DNA of 32,320 nt, taken from assembly GCA_943324565.2 (NCBI GenBank), contig CALPMC020000026.1, positions 1-32,320 of the forward strand, read 5' to 3'. The translations under genes were made by a program, and so were the position numbers. How positions within the stretch are numbered: the stretch's first letter is position 1; each line of letters starts with the position of its first letter. Below the pieces are notes generated by a model that did not search any database, was not told the DNA's origin, and worked only from the letters and a program-made list of their open reading frames with translations. This stretch comes from Chitinophaga pinensis (GTDB lineage: Bacteria > Bacteroidota > Bacteroidia > Flavobacteriales_D > Crocinitomicaceae). Positions 24,682 through 32,320 of the stretch are shown piece after piece.

Positions 24682-25851
24682 TTACTGATTTCTTTCTGTA
24701 GGTTCCCAAACGCTTGATCTAATTCCTTTTAAATAGTGAATAAAACCAATGAATAAAGCAATATTCATCGACGTGAAATGGGTTAGGAAACGCAACATAA
24801 CGAGGTGAATGTTCATCTTTTTCAAAACAAAATCAAATGTAATGGAGGAAAACATAATTAGAAGAAATATTCCAAAATACTTATAGTTTTCTTTGATTGC
24901 GAGTAAAAATGGGAAGACGAGTAAGATGAATAAAATTAAAAATGGGGTTAACCAACGTAAGACTTTGTGAGAAAAAAAAGCAAAAGCAGTTCCGTTGAAT
25001 CTTAGTAGAAGTGGCCAAAATTTCGCAAGATTTTGAAAGTTACCTGAAGAAATTCTTATTTTACGTTTGAATTCAGCATTAAGATTATTGGAAACATCTT
25101 CCAAAACAATCGCTTTTTCGTCACTGATACAACGTTTTTTGTTATTTAAAACTTGCATGCAGGTGTAAAAGTCATCGACCAAAAAGTTATCTGGAATAGG
25201 CTCAAAGTCAGTGCGCCGAATCGCAAAACAACCACCAAAAGGTCCCATCAAACTTCCCCAAATTTTACCTTCAGCGTGTTTGGTATTTACTTCATTGGAG
25301 ATGTAATTGCTTTCTTGATAAGAAATCCCATCGGCTTTTAAGTTGCGGTGTTTCATGAATGAATCAACCAAACTGATGTCAGGATTTTTAAAATGCTTAA
25401 CTAATTCAAATAAAGTAGAGGATTCAAAAATGACATTTGCGTCGGTAAGGAGTAAAATTTCACCTTTTGCTTTTTGATTTAAAAGGTTTATGATACCAAT
25501 TTTTCCTGTTCTGTTTGAGAATTCGAAAAAATGAAATCGATTATCAGAATCAGCATATTTTTTAATAATTGAATTTGTATTGTCAGTTGAACAATCTGAT
25601 CCTATAAGAATTTCAACTTTTGAGGAAGGATAACTTGACTTAAGAATGCTATTTATTTTTTCTTCAATTACCTGTTCCTCATTGTGAGCCGCCATTAAAA
25701 TACTAACCAAAGGAAGTTCTTCTTTATGGGTATAAACACTTGAATTGTTTTTAAAGAAACGACCAAGAAGCTGCGTAAAAATAGGGTAGAAGAGATAACT
25801 ATGAGCAATCAGTAAAAAGGCAATCCAGAAGAAAATTTCAAGTAGTAGCAT
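24682..25851 (-). CDS. Membrane-bound family 2 glycosyltransferase
   Basis: This 389-residue protein has an N-terminal membrane helix (1-22), a cytoplasmic GT-A catalytic domain (about 45-280) and three to four C-terminal helices (about 290-375). Nucleotide-sugar binding is shown by VSILMAAHNEE (49-59) and GSDCSTDNT (84-92). Metal and catalytic positions appear as TDAN (136-139), VDD (225-227) and LED (250-252), and RKIRISSGNFQNL (263-275) stands in the place of the QxxRW-like motif of processive enzymes. It would build a glycan from nucleotide sugars at the inner membrane. Product and sugar are unknown. It lies 48 nt after the TMTC-like glycosyltransferase gene on the same strand, so the two are probably cotranscribed. 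Confidence 0.9.
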   Translation of the reverse strand: MLLLEIFFWIAFLLIAHSYLFYPIFTQLLGRFFKNNSSVYTHKEELPLVSILMAAHNEEQVIEEKINSILKSSYPSSKVEILIGSDCSTDNTNSIIKKYADSDNRFHFFEFSNRTGKIGIINLLNQKAKGEILLLTDANVIFESSTLFELVKHFKNPDISLVDSFMKHRNLKADGISYQESNYISNEVNTKHAEGKIWGSLMGPFGGCFAIRRTDFEPIPDNFLVDDFYTCMQVLNNKKRCISDEKAIVLEDVSNNLNAEFKRKIRISSGNFQNLAKFWPLLLRFNGTAFAFFSHKVLRWLTPFLILFILLVFPFLLAIKENYKYFGIFLLIMFSSITFDFVLKKMNIHLVMLRFLTHFTSMNIALFIGFIHYLKGIRSSVWEPTERNQ

Positions 25852-25899
25852 TTAGTTTTTACTGATTAGACTCGGACAATGTCGTAAAAGAAATAAGAA

Positions 25900-28329
25900 T
25901 TAGTTTAGTAAGTTTCGTTTTTTTAAATCCTTTACGAATTGCGTCAATCTATTTACTTCATTATCAAGTGCAATTATACGACTTTCATCATCAGATGATT
26001 TATTGGTTTTATTCATTAAATCTTCTCGTTCTTTTTTTAAATCGTTCATCCCTTTTTTGAAATATTTCTTTGCCTCAATTAGCTGTCCAAGTGAATAATG
26101 CGCATTTGCTAACTGAATATATTGTGGAGCATTGTATTTAGATTTAAAATGTTTAAGATATTTCAATTGAACATCAATAAGCATGTTATAATCGGATAAA
26201 GACATAGCAAAACCATTCAATGATGAATAATACGATTCTAATTTTGGTTTAAGTTTATAAGTTTTATCAAAGTAAACAGTTGCCGAGTCAATGTAATTTC
26301 TTTTCAAAACTTCAAGACTTGATCTTAATTGACTTTCATTTATGGATAAATTAGTAGTCATATATTTTGCAATCAATGTTCTTAAACCATTTATAACTTG
26401 TATGTTAGCTTGTTGCTTGTTTGTAAGAAGCCCATTTAAATAGACAGCAACTTTTGATGAAAATTCAAAGTTTTTTAAAATCGGATCTATAGTTTCATAG
26501 TTTTTTGCATTAATTGTCAAGGTATTGACTGCATTGGAATTTAATCCTGTCTTTAAAATTGCAATTGCATTTGCTTCAAATTGTCGCAATAGACCCAAAG
26601 AACGATATATTTTTCGATTTCGATAAAAGTTGTCTACAGCTGTTGTTTTTTCTGACTTTATTGTTGGTGAAGGAGGAATCACTTTCAATATATTCTCATA
26701 TCCTTCTGCTATCTTACAATACGCGTTAGCAATATTCAACATTCCTTCATAATAGGTAGCGTTGAAGTCTGTAGACTTTTTGAATGATTTAATTGACTCA
26801 AGGTAATCGAAGTAAAATTCATAGTAAAGTGCGCCCCGATTATTCAAATTTGATTCGTAAGTTGAATATAAAGCAAGTGAACGATTATAGAAGAGTAGTG
26901 CTGAATCAACTTTTTGCATCATTTCAGTGAAGCGAAAAACCCCTTCTTTTTTCAAGAAATAAGCTTCTGTTTGCATTTCTGAACCTAAAATTGAATTGGA
27001 TTTAGCTGAATTTTTTAAATAATTAGAATCCGCAACATACAAGCTTTTCTTTGACTTCCAATCTTTGTTTCTGTTGACGGTAAAAATAAAAGATGGTAAA
27101 GCAATTACTGCAATAGATGAATATATTTTAAAATTGTTTTTTTCGTCAAACAAATCGATTTTCAGGATTTTATAAAGTAGTAAAACCAAGATAAAACAAA
27201 AAGCAATTGAGGCTGTAAATGTGAAACGTTCTGCAAAAATCCCAACCATTGGCGTTAATAAATTTGCCATGCCTCCAATAGCAATGAAGAAAAATAGAAT
27301 TCCGAATGAAAGGTATGATTTTTTGAAAAATCCATAAAGTGCAAAAACTCCTAAAGCTAGCACTAAAATTAGACTTGCATAAAAACGCCAATCGCTAAAT
27401 GTGACAATAGGAATCATATTAAAGCCATAGTAATAGCCCAATGGATAAGGGACAAACAGTTTTTCGATGTATAAATAATTCGTGTATATAAAAACAGGAA
27501 TTCGGTCTACAAACCCCATTTCATATAATGGATTTTCGACAAAATTAAATAGTCGAAGATTTTCTTCTTTAAGCAATGTTACTTTGATGATTTTGAAAAT
27601 GACTTGGGTTAAAATCAAAACCGAGAAAACAACACCAATTTTTTTCCAGCTTACTTCTCTGAAGAAATAAACCATCATTGGAATTATAATCACAAAAGGT
27701 ATGTTGGATTTTTTGCTTAGAATTGACAAAGTGATGAAACCTAAACCAATAAAAACGGAATACAATTGTCCCTTGTCGATGTATTTAAATGCTTGAATTG
27801 CTGCAAGTAAACCAAAAATTAGACTAAGCATTTCATCTCTGTTTTTTAAGTTATTTACTACTTCAGAGTGAATTGGATGAATCATAAAAAGTGCCACAAC
27901 AATCGCTGAAAAATAGGAAGCGCGTCCTTGAAAAAGCACATTTATAAGCTGAAAAAGTAATATGCCGCATATCGCATATAAGAGAATATTTATAAAATGG
28001 GAAATACTCGCTCTTTCTGGATTATCTGAAAAAAGTGACCATTCGATAGCGTAACTTAAAGTAACAAGTGGTCGATATTCGTAGTTTTGTTTCCCATCAA
28101 TGGCATAATTACTTGAGAAAATTGCTTTTATGCCAGTAATTCCTTTTTCGACATTTTCGTGATGTTTTCTATCGGTAGTTGTAACCAATTCATCATCGAG
28201 CGAAAAGCCATTGGAAATTGAGTTTCCGTAAAACAAAAAAGCAATTAAAAATGAAAAAATAGCGAAAGTTCGAACCGAAATCGTTTTTGCTTTGATACTT
28301 ACTTTTTGTTCTGAAATTTTCTTTGCCAA
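25900..28329 (-). CDS. TMTC-like GT-C glycosyltransferase with C-terminal TPRs
   Basis: This 809-residue protein has about ten to twelve membrane segments (about 20-415) and then a soluble TPR-like region (about 460-809) ending in a coiled-coil stretch. The membrane part carries signatures of TMTC/PMT-type mannosyltransferases: YGNSISNGFSLDDE (34-47, with the Asp45-Asp46 pair), YRPLVTLSYAIEW (85-97), HPIHSEVVNNLKNRDEM (151-167) and SKKSNIPF. In eukaryotes TMTC enzymes O-mannosylate secretory proteins, with TPRs holding the substrate; a periplasmic protein O-glycosylation role here is inferred. No ATG is available near the N-terminus, and TTG at 28329 is the likely start because an in-frame stop lies just upstream. 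It follows the DUF1801 gene by 33 nt. Confidence 0.82.
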   Translation of the reverse strand: MAKKISEQKVSIKAKTISVRTFAIFSFLIAFLFYGNSISNGFSLDDELVTTTDRKHHENVEKGITGIKAIFSSNYAIDGKQNYEYRPLVTLSYAIEWSLFSDNPERASISHFINILLYAICGILLFQLINVLFQGRASYFSAIVVALFMIHPIHSEVVNNLKNRDEMLSLIFGLLAAIQAFKYIDKGQLYSVFIGLGFITLSILSKKSNIPFVIIIPMMVYFFREVSWKKIGVVFSVLILTQVIFKIIKVTLLKEENLRLFNFVENPLYEMGFVDRIPVFIYTNYLYIEKLFVPYPLGYYYGFNMIPIVTFSDWRFYASLILVLALGVFALYGFFKKSYLSFGILFFFIAIGGMANLLTPMVGIFAERFTFTASIAFCFILVLLLYKILKIDLFDEKNNFKIYSSIAVIALPSFIFTVNRNKDWKSKKSLYVADSNYLKNSAKSNSILGSEMQTEAYFLKKEGVFRFTEMMQKVDSALLFYNRSLALYSTYESNLNNRGALYYEFYFDYLESIKSFKKSTDFNATYYEGMLNIANAYCKIAEGYENILKVIPPSPTIKSEKTTAVDNFYRNRKIYRSLGLLRQFEANAIAILKTGLNSNAVNTLTINAKNYETIDPILKNFEFSSKVAVYLNGLLTNKQQANIQVINGLRTLIAKYMTTNLSINESQLRSSLEVLKRNYIDSATVYFDKTYKLKPKLESYYSSLNGFAMSLSDYNMLIDVQLKYLKHFKSKYNAPQYIQLANAHYSLGQLIEAKKYFKKGMNDLKKEREDLMNKTNKSSDDESRIIALDNEVNRLTQFVKDLKKRNLLN

Positions 28330-28362
28330 AGGTATTTTTTTAACTATTTAAGAAGAAATGAA

Positions 28363-28803
28363 TTAACGCTTGTAATTTTTCTCGTAAGTTGCAATCCAAT
28401 CATTAACCGAAATTTTTGCAACCAACTCACCAATTAAATCAAATGGAATTGCTTCCACTTTTTTGAAACGAATACATGATTTTCCCATGTCTAATTTAGT
28501 CTTACTTCTATTGGCAAATTCACTCGTAAACCAATCCAAAAGCGAAGGGTCAGCATAAATTCCCATGTGGTAAAAGGAAATCGCATTTTTTTGATTTGCG
28601 AATGCCATAAAAGGCAATGGTAATTTTGGGTCACAATGATATCCGCTTGGATAAAGAGTATGAGGAACCACATAACCAACCATTCCATAACTGATGCATT
28701 CTTCAAAACCGGTTGGCAAATGCTTTAAAATGGTTTCTCGCAAAGTATTTATCCCTTCGATTCGATCTTCAGGAACAAGAGAAATGTATTCGTTTACGGT
28801 CAT
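28363..28803 (-). CDS. DUF1801 (YdhG-like) domain protein
   Basis: This 146-residue cytoplasmic protein matches DUF1801 over its full length. It has an N-terminal helix (VNEYISLVPEDRIEGINTLR), ECISYGMVGYVVP (35-47), PFMAFANQKNAISFYHMGIY, and KSCIRFKKVEAIPFDLIGEL near the C-terminus. The family has a beta-sheet core related to small ligand-binding or folding proteins; its biochemical role is not established. The gene starts 7 nt after the aminotransferase stop codon and is probably in the same transcript as the TMTC-like gene downstream. Nothing in the context points to a specific function. Confidence 0.88.
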   Translation of the reverse strand: MTVNEYISLVPEDRIEGINTLRETILKHLPTGFEECISYGMVGYVVPHTLYPSGYHCDPKLPLPFMAFANQKNAISFYHMGIYADPSLLDWFTSEFANRSKTKLDMGKSCIRFKKVEAIPFDLIGELVAKISVNDWIATYEKNYKR

Positions 28804-28810
28804 GTATTTT

Positions 28811-30013
28811 TTAAATTGCTGTTCTTCCTGGATAAACTTTCAAAGCTTCACGCAAACAAATCACTGCCTTTTTTAACGAATCTTGATTTAAAACGTAAGC
28901 AATTCGAGCTTCTTGTTGTCCAGCACCTTTTGTAGCGTAGAAACCATTAGCTGGGGCCATCATTACTGTTTGACCTTCAAATTCAAAATCTTCTAATAAC
29001 CATTGACAGAATTTCTCTGCATCGTCAACTGGGAATTTAGCCACACAATAAAATGCTCCACTTGGTTTTGGACAAAATACTCCTGGGATTGAATTTAATC
29101 CATCCACCATAATGTTTCTGCGTTCTACGTATTCTGCAACTACATTATCAAAGTAAGATTGAGGTGTATTTAATGCTGCTTCTGAAGCGATTTGATCGAT
29201 TGTTGGAGGAGAAAGACGTGCTTGTCCAAATTTCAAAGCGGCAGCCATCACCTCTTTATTTTTAGAAATCAAAGCACCAATTCGAGCACCACACATCGAA
29301 TAGCGTTTCGAAACCGAATCAATCATAATGACATTATCTTCAATTCCAACAAGATTCATTACAGAAAAAGGAACGGCGCCATCATAGCAAAATTCTCTAT
29401 AAACTTCGTCAGCATAAAGGAATAAATCGTGTTTTTTAACGATTGCTGCCAACTGCTCTAATTCTTCTTTTGAATATAAATAACCCGTTGGATTTCCTGG
29501 GTTGCAAATTACAATTGCCTTTGTCTTAGAAGTGATTTTTTTCTCAATTTCTTCAACTGGAGGAAGTGCAAATCCACTTTCTATTGAAGCAGTAACAGGA
29601 ACAACAGTCAATCCTGCTGTAACAGCAAATCCGTTATAGTTTGCATAAAACGGTTCAGGAATAATAATTTCATCGCCTGGATTACAGGTTGTCATAAAAC
29701 CAAAAATCAAAGCTTCCGAACCACCAGTTGTTATGATAATATCTTCCGGTTGTACATTAATACCTGTTTTGATATAGTATGCTGACAAACCATTTCTGTA
29801 GCTTTCAAACCCAGCAGAGTGACTGTATTCAATCACCTTTCTATCCATATTTCTGACAGCATTCAACGCTACTTCAGGTGTTTCGATATCTGGTTGACCA
29901 ATGTTTAAGTGGTAAACAATTTTTCCCGCTTTCTTCGCTTTTTCTGCGTAGGGAACTAATTTTCTAATCGGTGATGCAGGCATTAAAATAGCCTTTTCAG
30001 AAATTTTTGGCAT
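28811..30013 (-). CDS. PLP-dependent class I/II aminotransferase
   Basis: This 400-residue fold-type I aminotransferase of the aspartate/alanine family has all cofactor residues: GGSE (97-100), the NPGNPTG loop (171-177), YADEVY (200-205, with Asp202 and Tyr205), the Schiff-base lysine in DSVSKRYSMCGARIG (Lys236), and Arg244 for the phosphate. The length is standard. It would move amino groups between an amino acid and a 2-oxoacid in the cytoplasm; an aspartate or broad-specificity role is likely but substrate preference cannot be read from sequence. A TAAATTTG -7 element (30043-30036) lies 22 nt before the ATG, so it may have its own promoter in addition to read-through from the PAP2 gene 31 nt upstream. 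Confidence 0.94.
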   Translation of the reverse strand: MPKISEKAILMPASPIRKLVPYAEKAKKAGKIVYHLNIGQPDIETPEVALNAVRNMDRKVIEYSHSAGFESYRNGLSAYYIKTGINVQPEDIIITTGGSEALIFGFMTTCNPGDEIIIPEPFYANYNGFAVTAGLTVVPVTASIESGFALPPVEEIEKKITSKTKAIVICNPGNPTGYLYSKEELEQLAAIVKKHDLFLYADEVYREFCYDGAVPFSVMNLVGIEDNVIMIDSVSKRYSMCGARIGALISKNKEVMAAALKFGQARLSPPTIDQIASEAALNTPQSYFDNVVAEYVERRNIMVDGLNSIPGVFCPKPSGAFYCVAKFPVDDAEKFCQWLLEDFEFEGQTVMMAPANGFYATKGAGQQEARIAYVLNQDSLKKAVICLREALKVYPGRTAI

Positions 30014-30035
30014 ACGTTTTTATTAATAAGGTGAG

Positions 30036-30043
30036 CAAATTTA
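30036..30043 (-). promoter_or_regulatory. -7 element before the aminotransferase gene
   Basis: TAAATTTG on the minus strand fits TAnnTTTG exactly and lies 22 nt upstream of the ATG at 30013. No TTG stands at the usual distance, so strength is uncertain. Confidence 0.4.
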
Positions 30044-30044
30044 A

Positions 30045-30683
30045 CTAATTATTTCTTCTTTTTAGAATCGAATAATCCCATTTTTCGAAAGATCGATTTA
30101 AGAAATGAAACGCAAATTGTGAAACGAAAGCTCCAATGATAGAACCAGCCAAAATATCTTGAAAGAAATGTTGCGAAAGATAAACACGCGTAAACGAAAA
30201 AAGAATAGCTGCCACTAAACAAGCAACTTGAATCAATTTATTGTTTGAGTAGGTGAGGGCAAGCACTGTAAACAAAGCAAAACAACTTGTTGCGTGACCT
30301 GAAGGGAAACTATTATTAAAGTGATAAGTGAAATTTTCTATTTGGTGAAAATTTTCATTGTGTTGAAAATAATGCATGGGACGCATCGCATCGTTAAAAA
30401 TTATTTTTTTTAAAAACTGAGCGACTCCTGCTGAAATTAAGAAGGAAAGAAGTAAATGTAAACTCGTTCTGATTGATACACATAAAAATGCAATAATTAT
30501 GAGTGTGAAAAAGATTCCGTCACCCACATGCGTTGCGTATTTTGCAATTGAATCTAGGATTGTAGTATGGTAGGAATTTAAAAGTTGATGTAGTTCTAAT
30601 TTAGGAATTAGAAGCACTAATAAAATGCCACAAATCCAAAATAAGAAAACTCCAATTTTATAAATCGAGTAATTTGAAAACAT
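30045..30683 (-). CDS. PAP2-family membrane phosphatase
   Basis: This 212-residue integral membrane protein belongs to the PAP2 (type 2 phosphatidic acid phosphatase) superfamily. Three active-site motifs are visible: KKIIFNDAMRP, the central PSGHA (after FNNS), and TRVYLSQHFFQD with the catalytic His and Asp. About five to six hydrophobic helices surround them. Members dephosphorylate lipid phosphates such as undecaprenyl pyrophosphate, phosphatidylglycerophosphate or phosphatidic acid on the outer face of the inner membrane; which one applies cannot be told. The first motif has one extra residue compared with the KX6RP consensus. It starts 8 nt after the CPBP protease gene and is probably cotranscribed with it. 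Confidence 0.9.
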   Translation of the reverse strand: MFSNYSIYKIGVFLFWICGILLVLLIPKLELHQLLNSYHTTILDSIAKYATHVGDGIFFTLIIIAFLCVSIRTSLHLLLSFLISAGVAQFLKKIIFNDAMRPMHYFQHNENFHQIENFTYHFNNSFPSGHATSCFALFTVLALTYSNNKLIQVACLVAAILFSFTRVYLSQHFFQDILAGSIIGAFVSQFAFHFLNRSFEKWDYSILKRRNN

Positions 30684-30691
30684 ATCTAAAA

Positions 30692-31255
30692 TTAATTATC
30701 CGTTTTTGTTTCTTTGATCATAAAAGTAAATAAAACAGCATCGTACGAAAAATGTGCTGCGATTGAAAACCATATTCCAAACTGATTAAAACCAAGTGAA
30801 ATCAAGAATATAAACGGTAGAATTATTAAACCATAGATTGAAAAGCGCCAATTCCAAGGATTGAGATAGCCATGTAATGCAACAAAAAAGATGGAAGTAA
30901 TAAGCCAACCTAAATAAGGTTGCATTCCTGAACGGAACAGAAATTCTTCGCCAACCCCAGCACATAATGATAGAAAAATCCCGTGATGAAACTTCAAGTT
31001 CATTTCACCCACCATTTTATCAATTTTCATTGGTACTGTATCGAAGAATGGGGCTTGCATTAATAAATAAGCAATAAATCCATAAACAAATCCGAGTTCT
31101 AAACCAAGTCCGATTGGTATAACTTGAATGTTTTGAGGTTCCAAAAATTCAATCCATGAAATATCATCTATAAAGTAGCGAAGTAAAAATCCAGGAATTG
31201 GAAAAACAAGTAAAGTAACCCAACCAAAGAAAAGAATTTTGTTACGGAGCGACAT
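30692..31255 (-). CDS. CPBP-family intramembrane metalloprotease
   Basis: This 187-residue protein has about five to six membrane segments and the CPBP (Abi/CAAX prenyl protease-like) motifs: motif 1 GEEFLFRSGMQPYL (the Glu-Glu and Arg), motif 2 FFVALHGYLN (His), and motif 3 FSIAAHFSYDAV (His and Asp). These glutamates and histidines form the active site in the Rce1-type fold. Bacterial members are linked to peptide maturation, bacteriocin immunity or unknown processing. No bacteriocin or prenylated protein is visible nearby. It appears to head an operon with the PAP2 gene and is divergent from the sigma factor gene across a 123-nt gap. Confidence 0.87.
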   Translation of the reverse strand: MSLRNKILFFGWVTLLVFPIPGFLLRYFIDDISWIEFLEPQNIQVIPIGLGLELGFVYGFIAYLLMQAPFFDTVPMKIDKMVGEMNLKFHHGIFLSLCAGVGEEFLFRSGMQPYLGWLITSIFFVALHGYLNPWNWRFSIYGLIILPFIFLISLGFNQFGIWFSIAAHFSYDAVLFTFMIKETKTDN

Positions 31256-31378
31256 TATTTTTTTAACTATAATTTGCTAGATTAAAATGAAACACCTACT
31301 TTAGCTGAAATATTAAATCTAAAAGCCTATAGTTCAAATTTACTTTTAATTGTTGATTTTCGACAGAATTTGTAAATT

Positions 31379-31978
31379 ATGTTTTTAACAAATGAGAACG
31401 ATTGTAGCTTAATTCAATTGTATATTGCTGGTGATGAGAAAGCTTTTGAAGTATTATTACTTCGACACAAAGACCGTATTTTCAGATTTATCAAACACAA
31501 AGTCAAAGATTTTGATTTGGCGAATGATTTGTTTCAGGAAACTTTCGTGAAGATTATTAATACCTTAAAGTTGGGTAATTATAACGAAGAAGGCAAGTTT
31601 CTTCCTTGGGCATTGCGCATTGCACACAATTTAATAATCGATTTTTACCGTCGCCAGAATAAAGTCCGAATGATTTCAGAAAGCAATTCTTTGGATGAAG
31701 ATTATTCTGTGTTCTACAAAATCGCAGCGGAAGAGAAAAACTATTTGCAGCAAACAACTTATGATGAGTTAGAAAGTCAATTGGTTAAATTGGTGACTTA
31801 CTTACCTCGACCACAACGTGAGATGATTGAGATGCGTATTTTTCAAGATATGTCTTTTAAGGAAATCGCTGAAATGGAAAACATTAGCATCAATACAGCT
31901 TTGGGTAGAATGAGATATGCGTTGATTAATATCCGTAAATTGATTGAAAAACACAATATTGTAACTGAGATTGCTTAA
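31379..31978 (+). CDS. ECF-type RNA polymerase sigma factor
   Basis: This 199-residue sigma-70 family protein has region 2 at about residues 8-95 (YIAGDEKAFEVLLLRHKDRI, DLANDLFQETFVKI, FLPWALRIAHNLIIDFYRRQ) and region 4 at about 130-190 (LPRPQREMIEMRIFQDMSFK, EIAEMENISINTALGRMRYA). There is no region 1 or 3, which defines an ECF sigma. It would direct RNA polymerase to a dedicated promoter set. ECF genes are often followed by an anti-sigma gene. Here the next gene after a 212-nt gap encodes a secreted protein instead, so the control of this sigma factor may be transcriptional or by a distant partner. Confidence 0.93.
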   Translation: MFLTNENDCSLIQLYIAGDEKAFEVLLLRHKDRIFRFIKHKVKDFDLANDLFQETFVKIINTLKLGNYNEEGKFLPWALRIAHNLIIDFYRRQNKVRMISESNSLDEDYSVFYKIAAEEKNYLQQTTYDELESQLVKLVTYLPRPQREMIEMRIFQDMSFKEIAEMENISINTALGRMRYALINIRKLIEKHNIVTEIA

Positions 31979-32190
31979 GACTGTAAAAAAATTGAACTTT
32001 GTTTTTATTTCTAATTTTGAAATTTAATAAAGATTAGACCTTTAATATAGTTTTCAATATCTTATGAATAAAAGCACTTAGTCCTTCAAAATTCACTCTT
32101 AATCTTCTCTTTATAATTTAACTATTCAATCTTCATTTTTGGCTAACAAAATAATGGGATTGTAAACTGAACTTTGCAAAAATTTTTAAA

Positions 32191-32320
32191 ATGCAAAGAA
32201 ATAGTTTACTCAAATTGTCTCTTGGAATTGCGCTAGCTTTCTTCAGTGGAAAACTAAACGCACAAGCGACAATCGCTGGTTGGAATTACGACGGAATCAC
32301 AGGACAACCAACAAGTCCAA
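32191..32320 (+). CDS. Start of a secreted protein, truncated by the window edge
   Basis: An ATG at 32191 opens a frame that runs off the right edge, giving 43 visible residues. It begins MQRNSLLKLSLGIALAFFSG, a clear signal peptide with a likely cleavage after KLNAQ, followed by ATIAGWNYDGITGQPTSP. That start is typical of Bacteroidota secreted proteins, many of which carry T9SS sorting domains at the unseen C-terminus. The function cannot be told. A GAACTTTG box (32169-32176), one mismatch from TAnnTTTG, ends 14 nt before the ATG. Confidence 0.7.
   Translation, partial: MQRNSLLKLSLGIALAFFSGKLNAQATIAGWNYDGITGQPTSP

Noticed and set aside
31379-31978. An anti-sigma factor gene directly after the ECF sigma factor
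   Set aside because: The 212 nt after the sigma gene hold no supported open frame, and the next gene starts with a signal peptide and resembles a secreted protein rather than an anti-sigma factor.
1-32320. tRNA or rRNA genes, CRISPR arrays, insertion sequences or prophage genes
   Set aside because: Gaps are short and AT-rich. I found no cloverleaf with a CCA-adjacent acceptor stem, no regularly spaced direct repeats, no transposase or integrase motifs and no phage genes.

Overview
The window is about 32 kb of AT-rich chromosomal DNA from a member of the Bacteroidota, most likely a Flavobacteriales lineage such as the Fluviicola/Crocinitomicaceae group; that finer placement is an inference. 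The evidence is a gliding-motility/type IX secretion (T9SS) type B sorting domain at the left edge, two proteins with C-terminal T9SS type A sorting domains, a TonB-dependent receptor with a carboxypeptidase-like N-terminal domain, weak Shine-Dalgarno sequences, and several upstream sequences resembling the Bacteroidota promoter (TTTG, about 19 nt, TAnnTTTG). I see no tRNA, rRNA, CRISPR array, insertion sequence or prophage gene. Gene density is high; the only gene-free stretch over 300 bases is 17424-17805.

Layout. 1-8492: the end of a T9SS-sorted protein, trpS, a PlsC-type acyltransferase, a TonB-dependent outer membrane receptor, and a minus-strand recQ-comEC pair. 8546-12481: two T9SS type A secreted proteins, one with a CotH-like kinase domain and one small FG-GAP-like protein. 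12526-15764: a tightly packed three-gene operon of a small sulfotransferase, a 50-residue microprotein, and an alkaline-phosphatase-superfamily hydrolase with TPRs. The C-terminal domain of this hydrolase looks like a degenerate copy of the sulfotransferase. 15985-21790: a signalling island with a membrane-anchored LuxR-type regulator, two paralogous NarL-type response regulators and two paralogous PAS histidine kinases. 21829-28329: a GT-C membrane glycosyltransferase behind a SUFU-domain gene, a SIMPL lipoprotein on the other strand, a GT2 glycosyltransferase and a TMTC-like glycosyltransferase with TPRs. 28363-32320: a DUF1801 protein, a PLP aminotransferase, a PAP2 phosphatase, a CPBP membrane protease, an ECF sigma factor and the start of a secreted protein.

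The most notable system is the kinase pair at 18428-21790. The two kinases are clearly paralogous and adjacent (9 nt apart), and the second overlaps its response regulator gene by 8 nt. The downstream kinase keeps the phospho-acceptor His-Asp motif but has lost the ATP-binding N, D and G residues. The upstream kinase keeps those ATP-binding residues but has Lys in place of the phospho-acceptor His. By sequence neither should autophosphorylate alone, and together they could make one working kinase in trans.

The second is the sulfotransferase/microprotein/hydrolase operon, in which an apparent duplication has produced a P-loop-less sulfotransferase-like domain fused to a TPR hydrolase. Both proposals rest on alignments made by eye and need structural or biochemical confirmation.
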